Made by a program: the position numbers and the translations under genes. A stretch of DNA of 64,000 nt from Rhodobiaceae bacterium (GTDB lineage: Bacteria; Pseudomonadota; Alphaproteobacteria; Parvibaculales; Parvibaculaceae), in contig JAAWWE010000013.1 of assembly GCA_021404525.1 (NCBI GenBank), positions 1-64,000 on the forward strand. The letters are read 5' to 3'. Each line of letters starts with the position of its first letter. Position 1 is the first letter of the stretch. Positions 41,449 to 50,320 of the stretch are shown here, piece by piece. The notes beneath the pieces were generated by a model. That model saw only the letters and a list, made by a program, of their open reading frames with translations. It did not search any database and was not told the DNA's origin.

Positions 41449-42274
41449 TTAGGGGTTGATCGCTGAGAGGGGACACCTAAACAGGCATAGTTGAGACGGA
41501 CAGACCCTTTAGGAGAGACTTGAGCAAAGATCCCGATACATGAAGGACGGTCTACCTGCAGGGCGGAGACGTGGAACGTCGGAAAGCAAGGAACAGATCC
41601 TTGATGGCAGGTAACTCAGCGCACTCAATGCCGTGTCCAGGTTGACTACAAGGGTCGCTGAAAGCCTGAGACAAACCCGATCCGACTGGGCGGTTCATAG
41701 CTGAGTCCCCGCATCACCGTTGCCGAGCAGCGACGGCAGAACCAACGCCGCACTGGGGACGGTGAGGATGCGTACTGGATTGTGTTTGTGTTGAGATGCT
41801 GCACTACGAATTAACCTAAATGCACGGCAGCCAACTGCGCCAGCGTTCACTCTTTCGACGCGAGTGTTATCGATGGAATGAAGACGCACCTGGCGAACGT
41901 GAATATCCACTTCCAAAGCGGAGACCAAGCAGACTGGTTGCGTGAGCTCACGTCTTTTCAAGACGAACTCTGGACGTCGTGAGAACGTGCAGTGGAAGAG
42001 GTCGTTGGTCCCGTCTTGAAGCGGCTTTCGCGTAAGGTCGATACAGCAGGCTTGATCAAACTGAGCGTGCTCACAAGCACAGACCATAAAACGATGCGGG
42101 CGCATATGGACGTTGCTCTGCGTTACTGCATAGCCAAACGGGGTAAATCAACCCGAAGCTCCAGACGTCTGAGCAAATTTGGAACGACTCTTACGTTACC
42201 GTGGCATACGTCATGGCGTTCACAGGTGGGACGCCATAGCTAGACTTGGCAACACGTTGGCAAGTGGTCTGCGT
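41449..42274. other. Gene-free stretch after qatD
   Basis: About 825 bp. Frames are short on both strands except a 136-codon minus frame (41695-42105) of unlikely composition. Bases 41500-42270 are not part of the inverted duplication. I see neither a known RNA nor an IS signature. It may hold a structured RNA or decayed DNA. Confidence 0.4.
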
Positions 42275-43030
42275 TCAGCGGAGGAGACTGTTTAGATTAG
42301 CGGAAATTCGTTCGGAGATCCGCTCTCTCTCACATCCGAAAAGTGCTGCTAAACCGTCCCTAGCGGGTTTCACATCCGCCGGCCCACTGGAGTTCTGATC
42401 TTGGTTCGCAAACGGCCCGTCTGTCTCCGTCAATATCCGATCTTCAGGGAGCGACTCGACAAGCTTCCTAGATTTCTCCTTGCGAAGCATAGCTGCGTTA
42501 ACCGAGAAAAAGCATCCCATTTCGGCAGCTCTCCGTGCTTCAGACGCCGACCCGGTGAACCAGTGTAAAACGACCCTTCCAGTGCCGATCGGCAACTTCG
42601 CCTCGATCATATCCAAAACTACCTTCGCACACCTAACGCTGTGTACGGAAAGAATTTTGCCACCCGCTTCGGCGGAAGCGGTGAGCACCTCTTCGAACAC
42701 GTTCTTCTGGTCTTCAAATGAATGATAGAAAAGCCGTCCTGCATCGAGACCGACCTCCCCGACATACCTGGTCGACGGTAGATACTCTTTCCAGATCGAC
42801 AGTTCATGAGCCCGCTCTGCAACGAGTTGCGGATGCAAGCCGAGCGCGGCTCTCACATATTTCGTCCGATCCGCCAACTCCTTGTTCCGCGGGAACGCTT
42901 TCGGCGTTGTCGTGACCGCGAGCGTGAACACCCGCTCTTCGTCTCTTTGCAAAACAGCCCCGGAATGATCCGGATAGAGATCGAGATGACAATGGAAATC
43001 GACGAGAGGAGTTCCGCGCCAATCTGTCAT
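42275..43030 (-). CDS. qatD: QatD, TatD-like nuclease
   Basis: 251 residues with TatD metal ligands: DFHCHLD (11-17), GEVGLD, SVHSV, LHWFTG and TETDGP. TatD proteins are metal-dependent DNases. In Qat systems it is the fourth component and needed for phage defence. Its start overlaps qatC's stop by 4 nt. Confidence 0.9.
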   Translation of the reverse strand: MTDWRGTPLVDFHCHLDLYPDHSGAVLQRDEERVFTLAVTTTPKAFPRNKELADRTKYVRAALGLHPQLVAERAHELSIWKEYLPSTRYVGEVGLDAGRLFYHSFEDQKNVFEEVLTASAEAGGKILSVHSVRCAKVVLDMIEAKLPIGTGRVVLHWFTGSASEARRAAEMGCFFSVNAAMLRKEKSRKLVESLPEDRILTETDGPFANQDQNSSGPADVKPARDGLAALFGCERERISERISANLNSLLR

Positions 43031-44376
43031 GACGGTGCCGTCCTCACGCCCGCCAGCAATGCACCGACCTCTTCGAGACCGCGACGATATACATCGGCAT
43101 ACGCGTCGGTTCTATCTGGGTAATCCGACAACGGGCCAGGCTTATGGATAAGCAACTTCGCGACATCCGGCCGTTCGGCAAGCCGGCGGATAGCCAGTTG
43201 GAAAGACCGCACCTGCTGTCCTTCAGCCTGCCGGGTATCAAGTGTACCAGCTGTCAGATCGGGAACGCCGTAATAGGTTGGATCGTCGCCGAGCAAAGAT
43301 GCTCGCCGGATCAGACAGGGCAGGCAGTACCCGCAGTGGCCTTGCGACTGACCCTTCCAGCGAGCCTTCGCCGGAGATGAACATGAAAGGGAATGGGGGG
43401 CCGCTCTTTTTAGGAGGTCGCGATCGGCGCACTGCGTGGCCATCTCTCCCTTCGTCTTGTCCCAGTATGGGTTGGTCAACGCCCCATTGATTCCAAGCAC
43501 ATCCAAGAGTTCGTTCCACCGCGCCATGTAGAAAGGATGCGTTGTTCGCGTACTCAGGGCGCCTAGTCTTAGCGGATCCAAGGGGACGTTTAAGGCAATA
43601 AGCCCGTTTTCCGGGACTCTAAGGACGAACTTCTTGCCGAGACCGACGCCTGCGGCCACACCGAGTGAGAAGAACAAGAAAGACCGCCCGCGCGTTGTGC
43701 TCTCGGATTCGACACCATCGATCAGGCCATCCCCGAATGCCATCCAGATCCGCAATCGATCAAATGCCGACTTAGGAAACCCTTCTTTGAGAACCTCGAA
43801 ACACTCTTCTTGAGATTTGCTGACTGCACCCTCGCCGGCATGGCTGACTAGCAAAGGCAATCCGCCCGAATGAAGATGATCGATAGCGCCGATGAGGCTA
43901 TCGAGCCCGCCGGAGAACAAGTTTACCGCATCGAAGGAAACGGGATCCAGCGGTCGAGGCCTCGCCTTCGCGATGGTGGCAAACTTCTCAGGCCGACGAC
44001 GAAAGCCGATCTGCCATCGATCGCCCGTGAGGAAATCTAGCGCCCGCTTCAGGACGGAGGATGCCCCGGACCAGAGGGTTGGATTGCTTACTGGCACTAC
44101 CAGCCGGATCTCCCGCGACCACCCGTCTTGGGATTCCGTAGCCCGTGCGAGCCGTGTATCGGCCGCATGGATATGCGCTGCGACGATCATGAGATCGACC
44201 GCCACCTCACTGGGTTCCAAGTTCAGTTCGGCCATGTTCGTGAGAGCGTAGCCGATACCGTGCGCCAGTCGGTCACCCGCCAACAGGTCGAGCGTGGAAA
44301 GCTGTTCGTCGCTCGCCTTCGGTACTTTCACTGTATCCTTCGACCCGAACCGCCCCGTCAATAGGTGCCGCCTCAT
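43027..44376 (-). CDS. qatC: QatC, QueC-like protein
   Basis: 449 residues. The PP-loop NLFSGGLDSLIGA (about 152-164) and the late zinc ligands CGYCLPC match QueC, the 7-cyano-7-deazaguanine synthase, though the chain is twice as long. It probably modifies a nucleotide or a protein end in the defence reaction. Four-nt overlaps on both sides. Confidence 0.9.
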   Translation of the reverse strand: MRRHLLTGRFGSKDTVKVPKASDEQLSTLDLLAGDRLAHGIGYALTNMAELNLEPSEVAVDLMIVAAHIHAADTRLARATESQDGWSREIRLVVPVSNPTLWSGASSVLKRALDFLTGDRWQIGFRRRPEKFATIAKARPRPLDPVSFDAVNLFSGGLDSLIGAIDHLHSGGLPLLVSHAGEGAVSKSQEECFEVLKEGFPKSAFDRLRIWMAFGDGLIDGVESESTTRGRSFLFFSLGVAAGVGLGKKFVLRVPENGLIALNVPLDPLRLGALSTRTTHPFYMARWNELLDVLGINGALTNPYWDKTKGEMATQCADRDLLKRAAPHSLSCSSPAKARWKGQSQGHCGYCLPCLIRRASLLGDDPTYYGVPDLTAGTLDTRQAEGQQVRSFQLAIRRLAERPDVAKLLIHKPGPLSDYPDRTDAYADVYRRGLEEVGALLAGVRTAPS

Positions 44377-45269
44377 GTTCTTGCCTCGCTCTCGCCCAAG
44401 GCTTCGAGCATGTCGAAAGCCACCTCATATATGCTATCGACGAAACCCGCGACTTGTTGCGACGACAGTGCTCCGACATCGACGCCGGACGCATTGACCG
44501 CATCGCTGACGCCGCGCTGAATGAACTCCGACAGTTGGGTCTCGATCCTCTCGACCGTCCGCACGTCGGAGGGCATCGTTACGACCTTCGTCCCAATATC
44601 GTTGCAGATACGGGCTTCGATCGCATGTGCCGCATAGAGTTCGAAGACGGTCTGAATCTGCTCGGAGGTCAGACCGTCTATATCGGTGATCCCCGCATCG
44701 GCGAGATCGGCGATTGTCTCTATAAACGCATCACGCGCGATGCCCTCATCGATTGAGCCCCCATCCGGACAAATGTAATCTGCGAGTCCAGCGAATACTT
44801 CTTCGACAGGACGGCCTGCGAGGCTCTCGAGATCGAGAGATCTGAGGGCCTCGCGGACACCGTTGGCGCTCGCGTTCCCGAGGAAACTGACCAGCCCTGA
44901 TGCCGTACTGCGGGACGAACCCATCCTACGCGCGGCTTGCGCCGAACCGCCCGCCGACAGCGATACATATTGTGACACAGCGCGCGCCAGACTGCGTCGA
45001 TCATCACCCCCGGACCCAGCGAACCGCGTGAAGTTGCTGCGCGCGGATCTGAAACGATCGCCCGTCGGCGGCGGGGGCGCAGGCACTCTATCGGCAGGCG
45101 CGGCTGGAGGCGTTCCGGCATCACTATCAGGCGCATCGTTGAATGCCCCATCATCTGGCCCTGTACCATCTCCGCCGTCACTACTGTTGCCGTCTCCACC
45201 ACCCTCGAGCCAGCTTGGAACCAATGGCGTTCCCCCCGATGCGCCGCCGAATGCGTTCGAAGTTCCCAT
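44373..45269 (-). CDS. qatB: QatB
   Basis: 298 residues from ATG 45269, which overlaps qatA's stop (TAATG); the longer frame to 45344 is an artefact. The start MGTSNAFGGASGGTPLVPSW is typical of QatB. A Gly/Asp/Pro-rich stretch is followed by a mostly helical domain. Its biochemical role is not established to my knowledge. Confidence 0.85.
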   Translation of the reverse strand: MGTSNAFGGASGGTPLVPSWLEGGGDGNSSDGGDGTGPDDGAFNDAPDSDAGTPPAAPADRVPAPPPPTGDRFRSARSNFTRFAGSGGDDRRSLARAVSQYVSLSAGGSAQAARRMGSSRSTASGLVSFLGNASANGVREALRSLDLESLAGRPVEEVFAGLADYICPDGGSIDEGIARDAFIETIADLADAGITDIDGLTSEQIQTVFELYAAHAIEARICNDIGTKVVTMPSDVRTVERIETQLSEFIQRGVSDAVNASGVDVGALSSQQVAGFVDSIYEVAFDMLEALGESEART

Positions 45270-47236
45270 TAGCGTGCCCCCTTGCGTGTCCGCGTCGCGG
45301 CCGTCGCAGCGGCCTTCAAGGTCGGAGATCCGTTTTCCGCCCATCCAGCCAGCAATCTTTCGAGCCGGACGACGAACTCACCGCCTTTGATGACACCAGA
45401 CCAACCGGATGCTGCCCATGCCCCGCAGCGATCGGCAGGAAGACTTTCGAGCATGTCGAGCAGGTTAGATTGCAACAGGTCGTGCGCACGCACCAGGACC
45501 GCGATCCCATTCACTCCAAGAGGCGCGTTATCGAACGCATCTCCGCCCATGATCCTGCCACGCAACTCTTCGAAAACTTGTCCGGCTTCCGCAGGTGACA
45601 ACTGCCGTAATTCGCTCTCATAAGCCTGGACTGCGAGTTTGGAGCCCATCAATTGCTCGACGACCGCGCTCAACCGACCGAGCACCGAAGCGGCCCCGAA
45701 ATAGTCTTTCCGATCTTTGGCGACGAACAGATAGGGACGCAGGTCTACGTCACCGATCTTGGGCGACAACTTCGCCCACGCTCTGATAACGTCAGACCCC
45801 TTCCACTCAGATAGCATCGCGCTGTCGGGATCTGGGTTCGGCCCTTTACTAGACCTGTCCAGCGTCGAGATCTTCGGACCATTCCGGCTCGCCTTTTTCG
45901 GCTTCATCTCCGTTTCATTATTGGCATCATTGTCGACCTCGAGAGCGGCGAGGTCTGCGCAGAGGCCGTTCTCGTGCTTCGCCGCATCGTTCGCGATCTG
46001 GTCGAATAAGCGAGACATAAACCGTTCTGCCAACATCAACTTAGCCAGTACCGGCAGCTTCACATCCTTACCGAACCCGCGTGCCTGCGCGGTCTGGTTG
46101 CGCAACAGTAAGCTGTTCAAGAACCGTTTGATTTGCCGCGGATTCCCCTGAGTCCCGCTGGCAAGGATCGGGCCGATCTGATCGCTCAGAGTCAGTGCGT
46201 TCGTCACGCCGGTTCCCATATCACCGAGCGTCTCCTTGACCGTCGCTGCGTCGAGACCACTGGCCTGCCAAGGCCGTTGGAGCTTTTTCCGCGCGACGGC
46301 GATGAGCTTCGCATAGCCCTCATCATCTTCCCCCATCTCGGCTCCGATCAATAAGAGGGTCACGTAGATCCTCGTCTCTGTCTCTCCCAATGCCGGTATC
46401 CGGAACGGGACTTGAATGAGCTTCTCCAAATAGTTCCGCGCATAGTCGCGCGGACCGGTCGTGTCCGGTAGTTCCGGAAAATGCTTGCGCACGGAATACT
46501 CGATCATCGCTTCATCAGCCGCCACGATGAACGCAGTCCTGTCAGTGAATACGAACAGCCGAACGGCTTCCAAGGTCTCGATGGCGATATCGGGCAAGCA
46601 TCGGTCGAGATCGTCGATCAAGACAACCAGCTGCTTCACGCCCGCTTTGTCGAGCAACTCATCGAAGGCCTTGCGGAACTGTCCTATTTCCTCTGGCAGC
46701 CGCTTCGAGTCGTCCGGCTTCAGAAGGCCCTCTACGCCTTCAATCGCGGCATTGTAACTTGCTTTGGTGGCAAGTTCACCGGGTTCGTCGAACACGCCCC
46801 TGACAGTGCCGACGGCGGCGTTGATCTGATCCGGCGTCGGGATACCCGACAAGGCAGTAAACGCCAGTCCGCCACCGTGGCGTGCTATCTTCAACCAATC
46901 GATCCGCTGGAAGATATTCTTGACCGCGTCGCCGGCCTTTGCGCCTAGCGAGCGCCGCTCGATTAATTCGGTGACGATGCCCTCGATGAGCGCGATCTTC
47001 GCGTCTTCGAAGCCTTGGAAGCGCCAGCCATTGAATTTGATGCAGAGGATGTCCTCGTCGCCGCTGAGCGCGGCGTCAATCATCTCCAACACACTCGATT
47101 TGCCCGCCCCCCAATCGCCGTGCACTCCGATCGTGATGGCTTGCTCGGGACGTTTCGCGAGAAGTTCGATGATAGTCTTGGCGATTGCCTCATTATTGAG
47201 AAGATCCACCTTTGTTTCGTTGTCAGTCAGTATCAT
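45269..47236 (-). CDS. qatA: QatA, KAP-family P-loop NTPase
   Basis: About 655 residues. Walker A GVHGDWGAGKSSVL (about 37-50) and Walker B LVVLIDDLDRC (about 203-213) are clear KAP features. ATG 47236 is preferred to GTG 47242, with GAGG 8 nt upstream. First gene of the four-gene operon; probably the sensor or motor of the Qat system. Confidence 0.92.
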   Translation of the reverse strand: MILTDNETKVDLLNNEAIAKTIIELLAKRPEQAITIGVHGDWGAGKSSVLEMIDAALSGDEDILCIKFNGWRFQGFEDAKIALIEGIVTELIERRSLGAKAGDAVKNIFQRIDWLKIARHGGGLAFTALSGIPTPDQINAAVGTVRGVFDEPGELATKASYNAAIEGVEGLLKPDDSKRLPEEIGQFRKAFDELLDKAGVKQLVVLIDDLDRCLPDIAIETLEAVRLFVFTDRTAFIVAADEAMIEYSVRKHFPELPDTTGPRDYARNYLEKLIQVPFRIPALGETETRIYVTLLLIGAEMGEDDEGYAKLIAVARKKLQRPWQASGLDAATVKETLGDMGTGVTNALTLSDQIGPILASGTQGNPRQIKRFLNSLLLRNQTAQARGFGKDVKLPVLAKLMLAERFMSRLFDQIANDAAKHENGLCADLAALEVDNDANNETEMKPKKASRNGPKISTLDRSSKGPNPDPDSAMLSEWKGSDVIRAWAKLSPKIGDVDLRPYLFVAKDRKDYFGAASVLGRLSAVVEQLMGSKLAVQAYESELRQLSPAEAGQVFEELRGRIMGGDAFDNAPLGVNGIAVLVRAHDLLQSNLLDMLESLPADRCGAWAASGWSGVIKGGEFVVRLERLLAGWAENGSPTLKAAATAATRTRKGAR

Positions 47237-47782
47237 AAGCACTGCCTCTGCAACGTACGAGCGTCATAGCATGTTGAATTATATAGAGAAATGGCGTACC
47301 AGCTCCGATCAACAATCTGACACGTTTTTTTGCCTTGAGACAGTATCTGGCGTAGATCGGCCATGAAACGGCCTGGGTTATAGATTGTTGTTTGACTCAT
47401 CCGGCCCTTTTCATACGGCTAAGGTGACACGCTAAAATCTTCACAGGATACATTTGGCAAAGAGTCTTGCCCGTGATTGGTAACACGGGGGGCTTTCAAT
47501 ACATGAGAACGATACAGGCGCATGCAGTTTACACAAACGCTTGATTTTGCACTGGGTAGTAGCTCGGGTTTGGGAGGCGGCCCGTCAAGCCAGCGCCGAA
47601 GGCGTGCGGGAACCGCTTGGGCTTGAGGCGAGGGCTGGACTAAAATGCAGACCGATAGGAAATAGAGGAGATGTACCGGAACATCTTAGAGGGCTCCCCT
47701 TGACAATTGGCACAAATCGTAGCTATATTGAAACCTAAATAATGATCGATATTTGGCTCTTTTTAGGAAACGAGGTGGCGAG
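47237..47782. other. Gene-free region between qatA and the relE-type module
   Basis: Contains a possible -10 (TATAAT on the minus strand, 47283-47278) for qatABCD and the promoter of the next module. A stem (CCCGTCAAGC...GCTTGAGGCG region near 47580-47625) is possible. No gene seen. Confidence 0.4.
47700..47729 (+). promoter_or_regulatory. Promoter of the Phd-RelE module
   Basis: TTGACA (47700-47705), 18-nt spacer, TATATT (47724-47729); 54 bp before the antitoxin start. Confidence 0.65.
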
Positions 47783-48031
47783 ATGAATACTCAAGTTTTA
47801 ACCCGCCAAGCAAATAGCGTATCAGAATTCAAAAAGAATCCTTCTAAGTCCGTAGCAAACGCTAAGGGGGAAGCTGTAGCCGTGCTCAACCATAATAAAG
47901 TTGATTTTTACGCCGTTCCCGCCGAGCTATTCGCTCGCATGACAGAGGTCATTGAGGATTGGAATGACGGTATGATTGCTAAGGCGCGAGCTGAAGAGCC
48001 TATGATTATGAAGGATCTGGATGACCTATAA
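47783..48031 (+). CDS. Phd/YefM-type antitoxin
   Basis: 82 residues. SVSEFKKNPSKSVANAKGEAVAVLNHNKVDFYAVP is the Phd/YefM N-domain, and the acidic tail (EEPMIMKDLDDL) binds toxin. ATG 47783 is supported by GAGGTGG upstream. It overlaps the toxin by 11 nt. Confidence 0.88.
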   Translation: MNTQVLTRQANSVSEFKKNPSKSVANAKGEAVAVLNHNKVDFYAVPAELFARMTEVIEDWNDGMIAKARAEEPMIMKDLDDL

Positions 48032-48356
48032 TCTAGCCTTCATTCCCTCGTCTGAAGGGGAGTGGGATCAGCTAGATGGCTCCATCAAAAGACAGTTCAA
48101 GAAAGCTCTAAAGAAGCGTCTGAAGGAACCAAGACCACCAGGCGCCAAACTTCACGGCCACGATGATCTCTACAAGATCAAACTCCGACGGTATGGGTAC
48201 AGACTAATCTACCAAGTGGTCGATGAAACTCTAATTGTTAAGGTGATAGCGGTTGGTCGCCGCGACAAATCTGCCGTCTATCAGATTATGAATGAGCGAT
48301 TAAAAGACCTTGAGGAACAAGAAACGATCGTTCCCGAGCGCAAAGATTCTCCATAA
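48021..48356 (+). CDS. RelE/ParE-family toxin
   Basis: 111 residues: LAFIPSSEGEWDQLDGSIKRQFKKAL and YKIKLRRYGYRLIYQVVDETLIVKVIAVGRRDKSAVY, the RelE fold, most like mRNA interferases. It follows its antitoxin with overlap. Positive residues Arg in KLRRYGYRLIY are the likely catalytic set. Confidence 0.9.
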   Translation: MTYNLAFIPSSEGEWDQLDGSIKRQFKKALKKRLKEPRPPGAKLHGHDDLYKIKLRRYGYRLIYQVVDETLIVKVIAVGRRDKSAVYQIMNERLKDLEEQETIVPERKDSP

Positions 48357-48568
48357 GATATATTATGCGCTTTTAATTTATAGTAGCAAAATAGAAGTGC
48401 GACAGTCAATAATTCCCTCGCCAGGAAGCTTTGCGCTCGCTCAGGCTTTTCTCTGTTCCAAAGAGAATGACCTGAGACCCAGGTAGACCGTCCACAAGAT
48501 TGATGCAACAAACACCCAGTTCGTCAAATTTGCCAAGAAATCTGTCAACTCCGGCCAGCGACATCTTC

Positions 48569-48700
48569 TCAGTCTTCTTTCAATGCCTCATCGAGTGCAG
48601 GTTTGTTGTGATGGGTAATAACCACAGGTCCGCGCATAGCAGCGGACGTATTGTCGCCTGTGCGCTTGCTCAAGTCGGTTGATGTGAATGTCTTAGTTAT
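48569..48700 (-). pseudogene. Remnant of a Phd-type antitoxin
   Basis: Forty-three codons read TKTFTSTDLSKRTG and GPVVITHHNKPALDE, matching the Phd antitoxin at 49115 (MKTFTTADLNKHVG, PIVLTRHNRPKF). The start is ATA instead of ATG and overlaps the toxin stop; the end is lost. The rest of 48357-48568 is empty. Confidence 0.6.
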
Positions 48701-49128
48701 GACCCTCGATCGTCATCCCCCGTTCGGTCGACCTCGCGCCCTGGTTCTTCTTGCAAAGCGGAGTAGAATTCACGACTGATGGTGATTAGAAACTGCCTGG
48801 ATAGTCGTCCGATTGGTTCTTGCGGTTCGAGATAATATGAGTTCTCAGCAATATCCAAATTGTACTCATCGACCACCACCCAAGAACGAACACCTATATC
48901 AAGGCCGATACGCTGTTTCTCCAATTGGGGAATCTCAATTGCATGGGTACCTTTGGTCGGTGCTTGAGTAGTGATCGGCAGCAGAAAAAGAACATGGTGT
49001 TCCGATTTTTCCAATGAGACCGCCACACATGAAGGTCGAGACTTCCGGCCCTCTGTTTCGCCTGCTGCTGCCTCCCGCAACCAAAGGTAAGGGTAGACAA
49101 CAACGTCGCCAGACTCAGGCACCGTCAT
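48697..49128 (-). CDS. PemK/MazF-like toxin
   Basis: 143 residues: SGDVVVYPYLWLREAAAGETEGRKSRPSCVAV, VLFLLPITTQAP and SWVVVDEYNLDI fit the PemK/MazF-like endoribonuclease pattern. ATG 49128 is used since AGGAG stands 6 nt before it. It overlaps the antitoxin by 14 nt. The family call is moderate. Confidence 0.7.
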   Translation of the reverse strand: MTVPESGDVVVYPYLWLREAAAGETEGRKSRPSCVAVSLEKSEHHVLFLLPITTQAPTKGTHAIEIPQLEKQRIGLDIGVRSWVVVDEYNLDIAENSYYLEPQEPIGRLSRQFLITISREFYSALQEEPGREVDRTGDDDRGS

Positions 49129-49381
49129 GGTCGTCTCCTTCTTCACCAATCACCTCCGCCAGTGCCTTTAGAAGGTCTGTACGATATGGCTCTGGCGTAT
49201 CTGCCGTCCGAAAGACCTTGCGGTTGTCTTTCAGCGGAGCAGTGATCCGCTCGAAGTCTTCAAAGCTCAGCATGACAAACTTCGGCCTGTTATGCCGCGT
49301 CAGGACGATGGGCTCTTTTGCGGCGGCTTCAGTCACCTCACCCACATGCTTATTTAAGTCTGCTGTTGTGAACGTCTTCAT
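49115..49381 (-). CDS. Phd/YefM-type antitoxin
   Basis: 88 residues: MKTFTTADLNKHVGEVTEAA, PIVLTRHNRPKFVMLSFEDFERI, a clear Phd fold, and an acidic end (GEEGDDHDGA). It should neutralise the toxin downstream and repress from the palindrome at 49395-49431. Confidence 0.9.
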   Translation of the reverse strand: MKTFTTADLNKHVGEVTEAAAKEPIVLTRHNRPKFVMLSFEDFERITAPLKDNRKVFRTADTPEPYRTDLLKALAEVIGEEGDDHDGA

Positions 49382-49394
49382 TCGGCAACTCCAT

Positions 49395-49431
49395 ATTCCA
49401 TGAAATCCATAATATATGGAATTTATGGAAT
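49395..49431. promoter_or_regulatory. Long palindromic operator of the Phd-PemK module
   Basis: ATTCCATGAAATCCATA (49395-49411) and TATGGAATTTATGGAAT (49415-49431) are inverted with 14 of 17 matches, 14 bp before the antitoxin start. It contains four TCCAT/ATGGA half-sites, a Phd-like operator. Confidence 0.7.
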
Positions 49432-49456
49432 ATCAAGCCAATTCATTGAAACAGTG

Positions 49457-49511
49457 AAGAAAACCGGCCCCGAAAGGCCTGATTCCTTGATGTTTTGCCC
49501 TACGCCGCTGC
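49457..49511. repeat. parB-tail direct repeat, copy 1
   Basis: 55 bp running from AAGAAAACCGGCCCCGAAA to CCGCTGC, nearly the same as 50266-50320. On the minus strand it restores the last parB codons (GCA GCG GCG TAG) and the CCGGC/GCCGG terminator stem after it. Confidence 0.75.
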
Positions 49512-49519
49512 TTTGGGAT

Positions 49520-49867
49520 TTAGGCGCGGGCGGCTTTGTCTGGCGTCTCTTCTTCATCTTGGAGAATCTTAGAGAGGCTAACCTCAGCGCCATCAAATGT
49601 AGCCGTGAGCTGTAACTCACCGCCCATGCTCTGCACATAGCGGCGCAGAGTCGAGACGAGGAAATCACCGCGCTGTTCCAGTCGTGAAATGTTGTCCTGC
49701 GATACGCCAAAAGCAGTGGCAACGTCACTTTGGGTAAGCTCAAACGCTTTGCGTAAGCTAGAAAGGGACTTGTATTCCGCGACAAGGGTTGCCCCCATTT
49801 CAGAGGCAGTAGCCCGCTGTTCTGGGGTCATGTTTTGTTCAAAAACACTCTTTGCATCAATGGACAT
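49520..49867 (-). CDS. higA: HigA-type XRE antitoxin
   Basis: 115 residues. HTH FELTQSDVATAFGVSQDNISRLEQRGDF with STLRRYVQSMGGELQLTATF, a pattern found in HigA antitoxins (DNA-binding and toxin-neutralising). It follows the toxin gene, the reverse order typical of higBA. Confidence 0.88.
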   Translation of the reverse strand: MSIDAKSVFEQNMTPEQRATASEMGATLVAEYKSLSSLRKAFELTQSDVATAFGVSQDNISRLEQRGDFLVSTLRRYVQSMGGELQLTATFDGAEVSLSKILQDEEETPDKAARA

Positions 49868-49872
49868 TCTAT

Positions 49873-50220
49873 CTACTCCTTCGCCAGATGGCGGCTGTAA
49901 CGCTGATCCGCTGTCTTAATAAGGTTCTTGTAGAAACGCTTTGTCGATCCACCAGACTTGTCGCCTGCTACCAACAAAACTGCTTTGCGCTCAGGATCAA
50001 ATGCGAAGGCGACGCGCCACACCCCATCACCTGCCGTGAAGCGCAGCTCCTTCATGTTGGCATACTTTGATCCGCTCAATGTGTCGGCGTGAGGCCGCCC
50101 AAGCTTGGGACCAAATTCACCTAGCAACTCCGTGTTTGCAGCTAAAGCCACCTGCACTCCATCTGATAGGTCAGCAAACTCGCTGGCAAAATCATCGTCG
50201 AATACTATCTTCCATTTCAT
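49873..50220 (-). CDS. higB: HigB/RelE-type toxin (phage Gp49-like)
   Basis: 115 residues from ATG 50220: IVFDDDFASEF, KELRFTAGDGVWRVAFAFDPERKAVLLVAGDKSG, and KRFYKNLIKTADQRY, the HigB/Gp49 pattern. An earlier ATG at 50244 lies inside an inverted repeat, so the later start is preferred. Probably a ribosome-dependent mRNA interferase. Confidence 0.88.
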   Translation of the reverse strand: MKWKIVFDDDFASEFADLSDGVQVALAANTELLGEFGPKLGRPHADTLSGSKYANMKELRFTAGDGVWRVAFAFDPERKAVLLVAGDKSGGSTKRFYKNLIKTADQRYSRHLAKE

Positions 50221-50223
50221 ACC

Positions 50224-50265
50224 GAAATATGCACTCAACGTCATATGTTGTCAATGGCATATTTC
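50224..50265. promoter_or_regulatory. higBA operator
   Basis: GAAATATGC (50224-50232) and GCATATTTC (50257-50265), 9-bp perfect arms 24 nt apart, just upstream of higB. Confidence 0.6.
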
Positions 50266-50320
50266 AAGAAAACCGGCCCCGAAAAGCCGGATTCCTTGAT
50301 GTTTTGCCCTACTCCGCTGC
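50266..50320. repeat. parB-tail direct repeat, copy 2 (native parB end)
   Basis: Contains the true parB stop (50309-50311) and the terminator stem CCGGC-CCCGAAAA-GCCGG. Copy 1 lies beyond higBA. Confidence 0.75.

Larger units (their letters stand above)
41080..41499 (-). repeat. Inverted duplication, left copy
   Basis: About 420 bp read on the minus strand match 55268-55686 on the plus strand: leader, 50-residue frame, the 63-residue gene and the hairpin after it. Identity is high in the leader (for example CTCGTTGGTCCAC, AACAGTCATCGACGG) and lower in the gene. Confidence 0.8.

Noticed and set aside
41338-41700. Group II intron RNA at GTGCGGGCAGC
   Set aside because: The GTGCG start looked suggestive, but no domain V or reverse transcriptase was found, and the stretch is part of the inverted duplication.
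41695-42105. 136-codon minus frame after qatD
   Set aside because: Odd composition, no ribosome site and no family.
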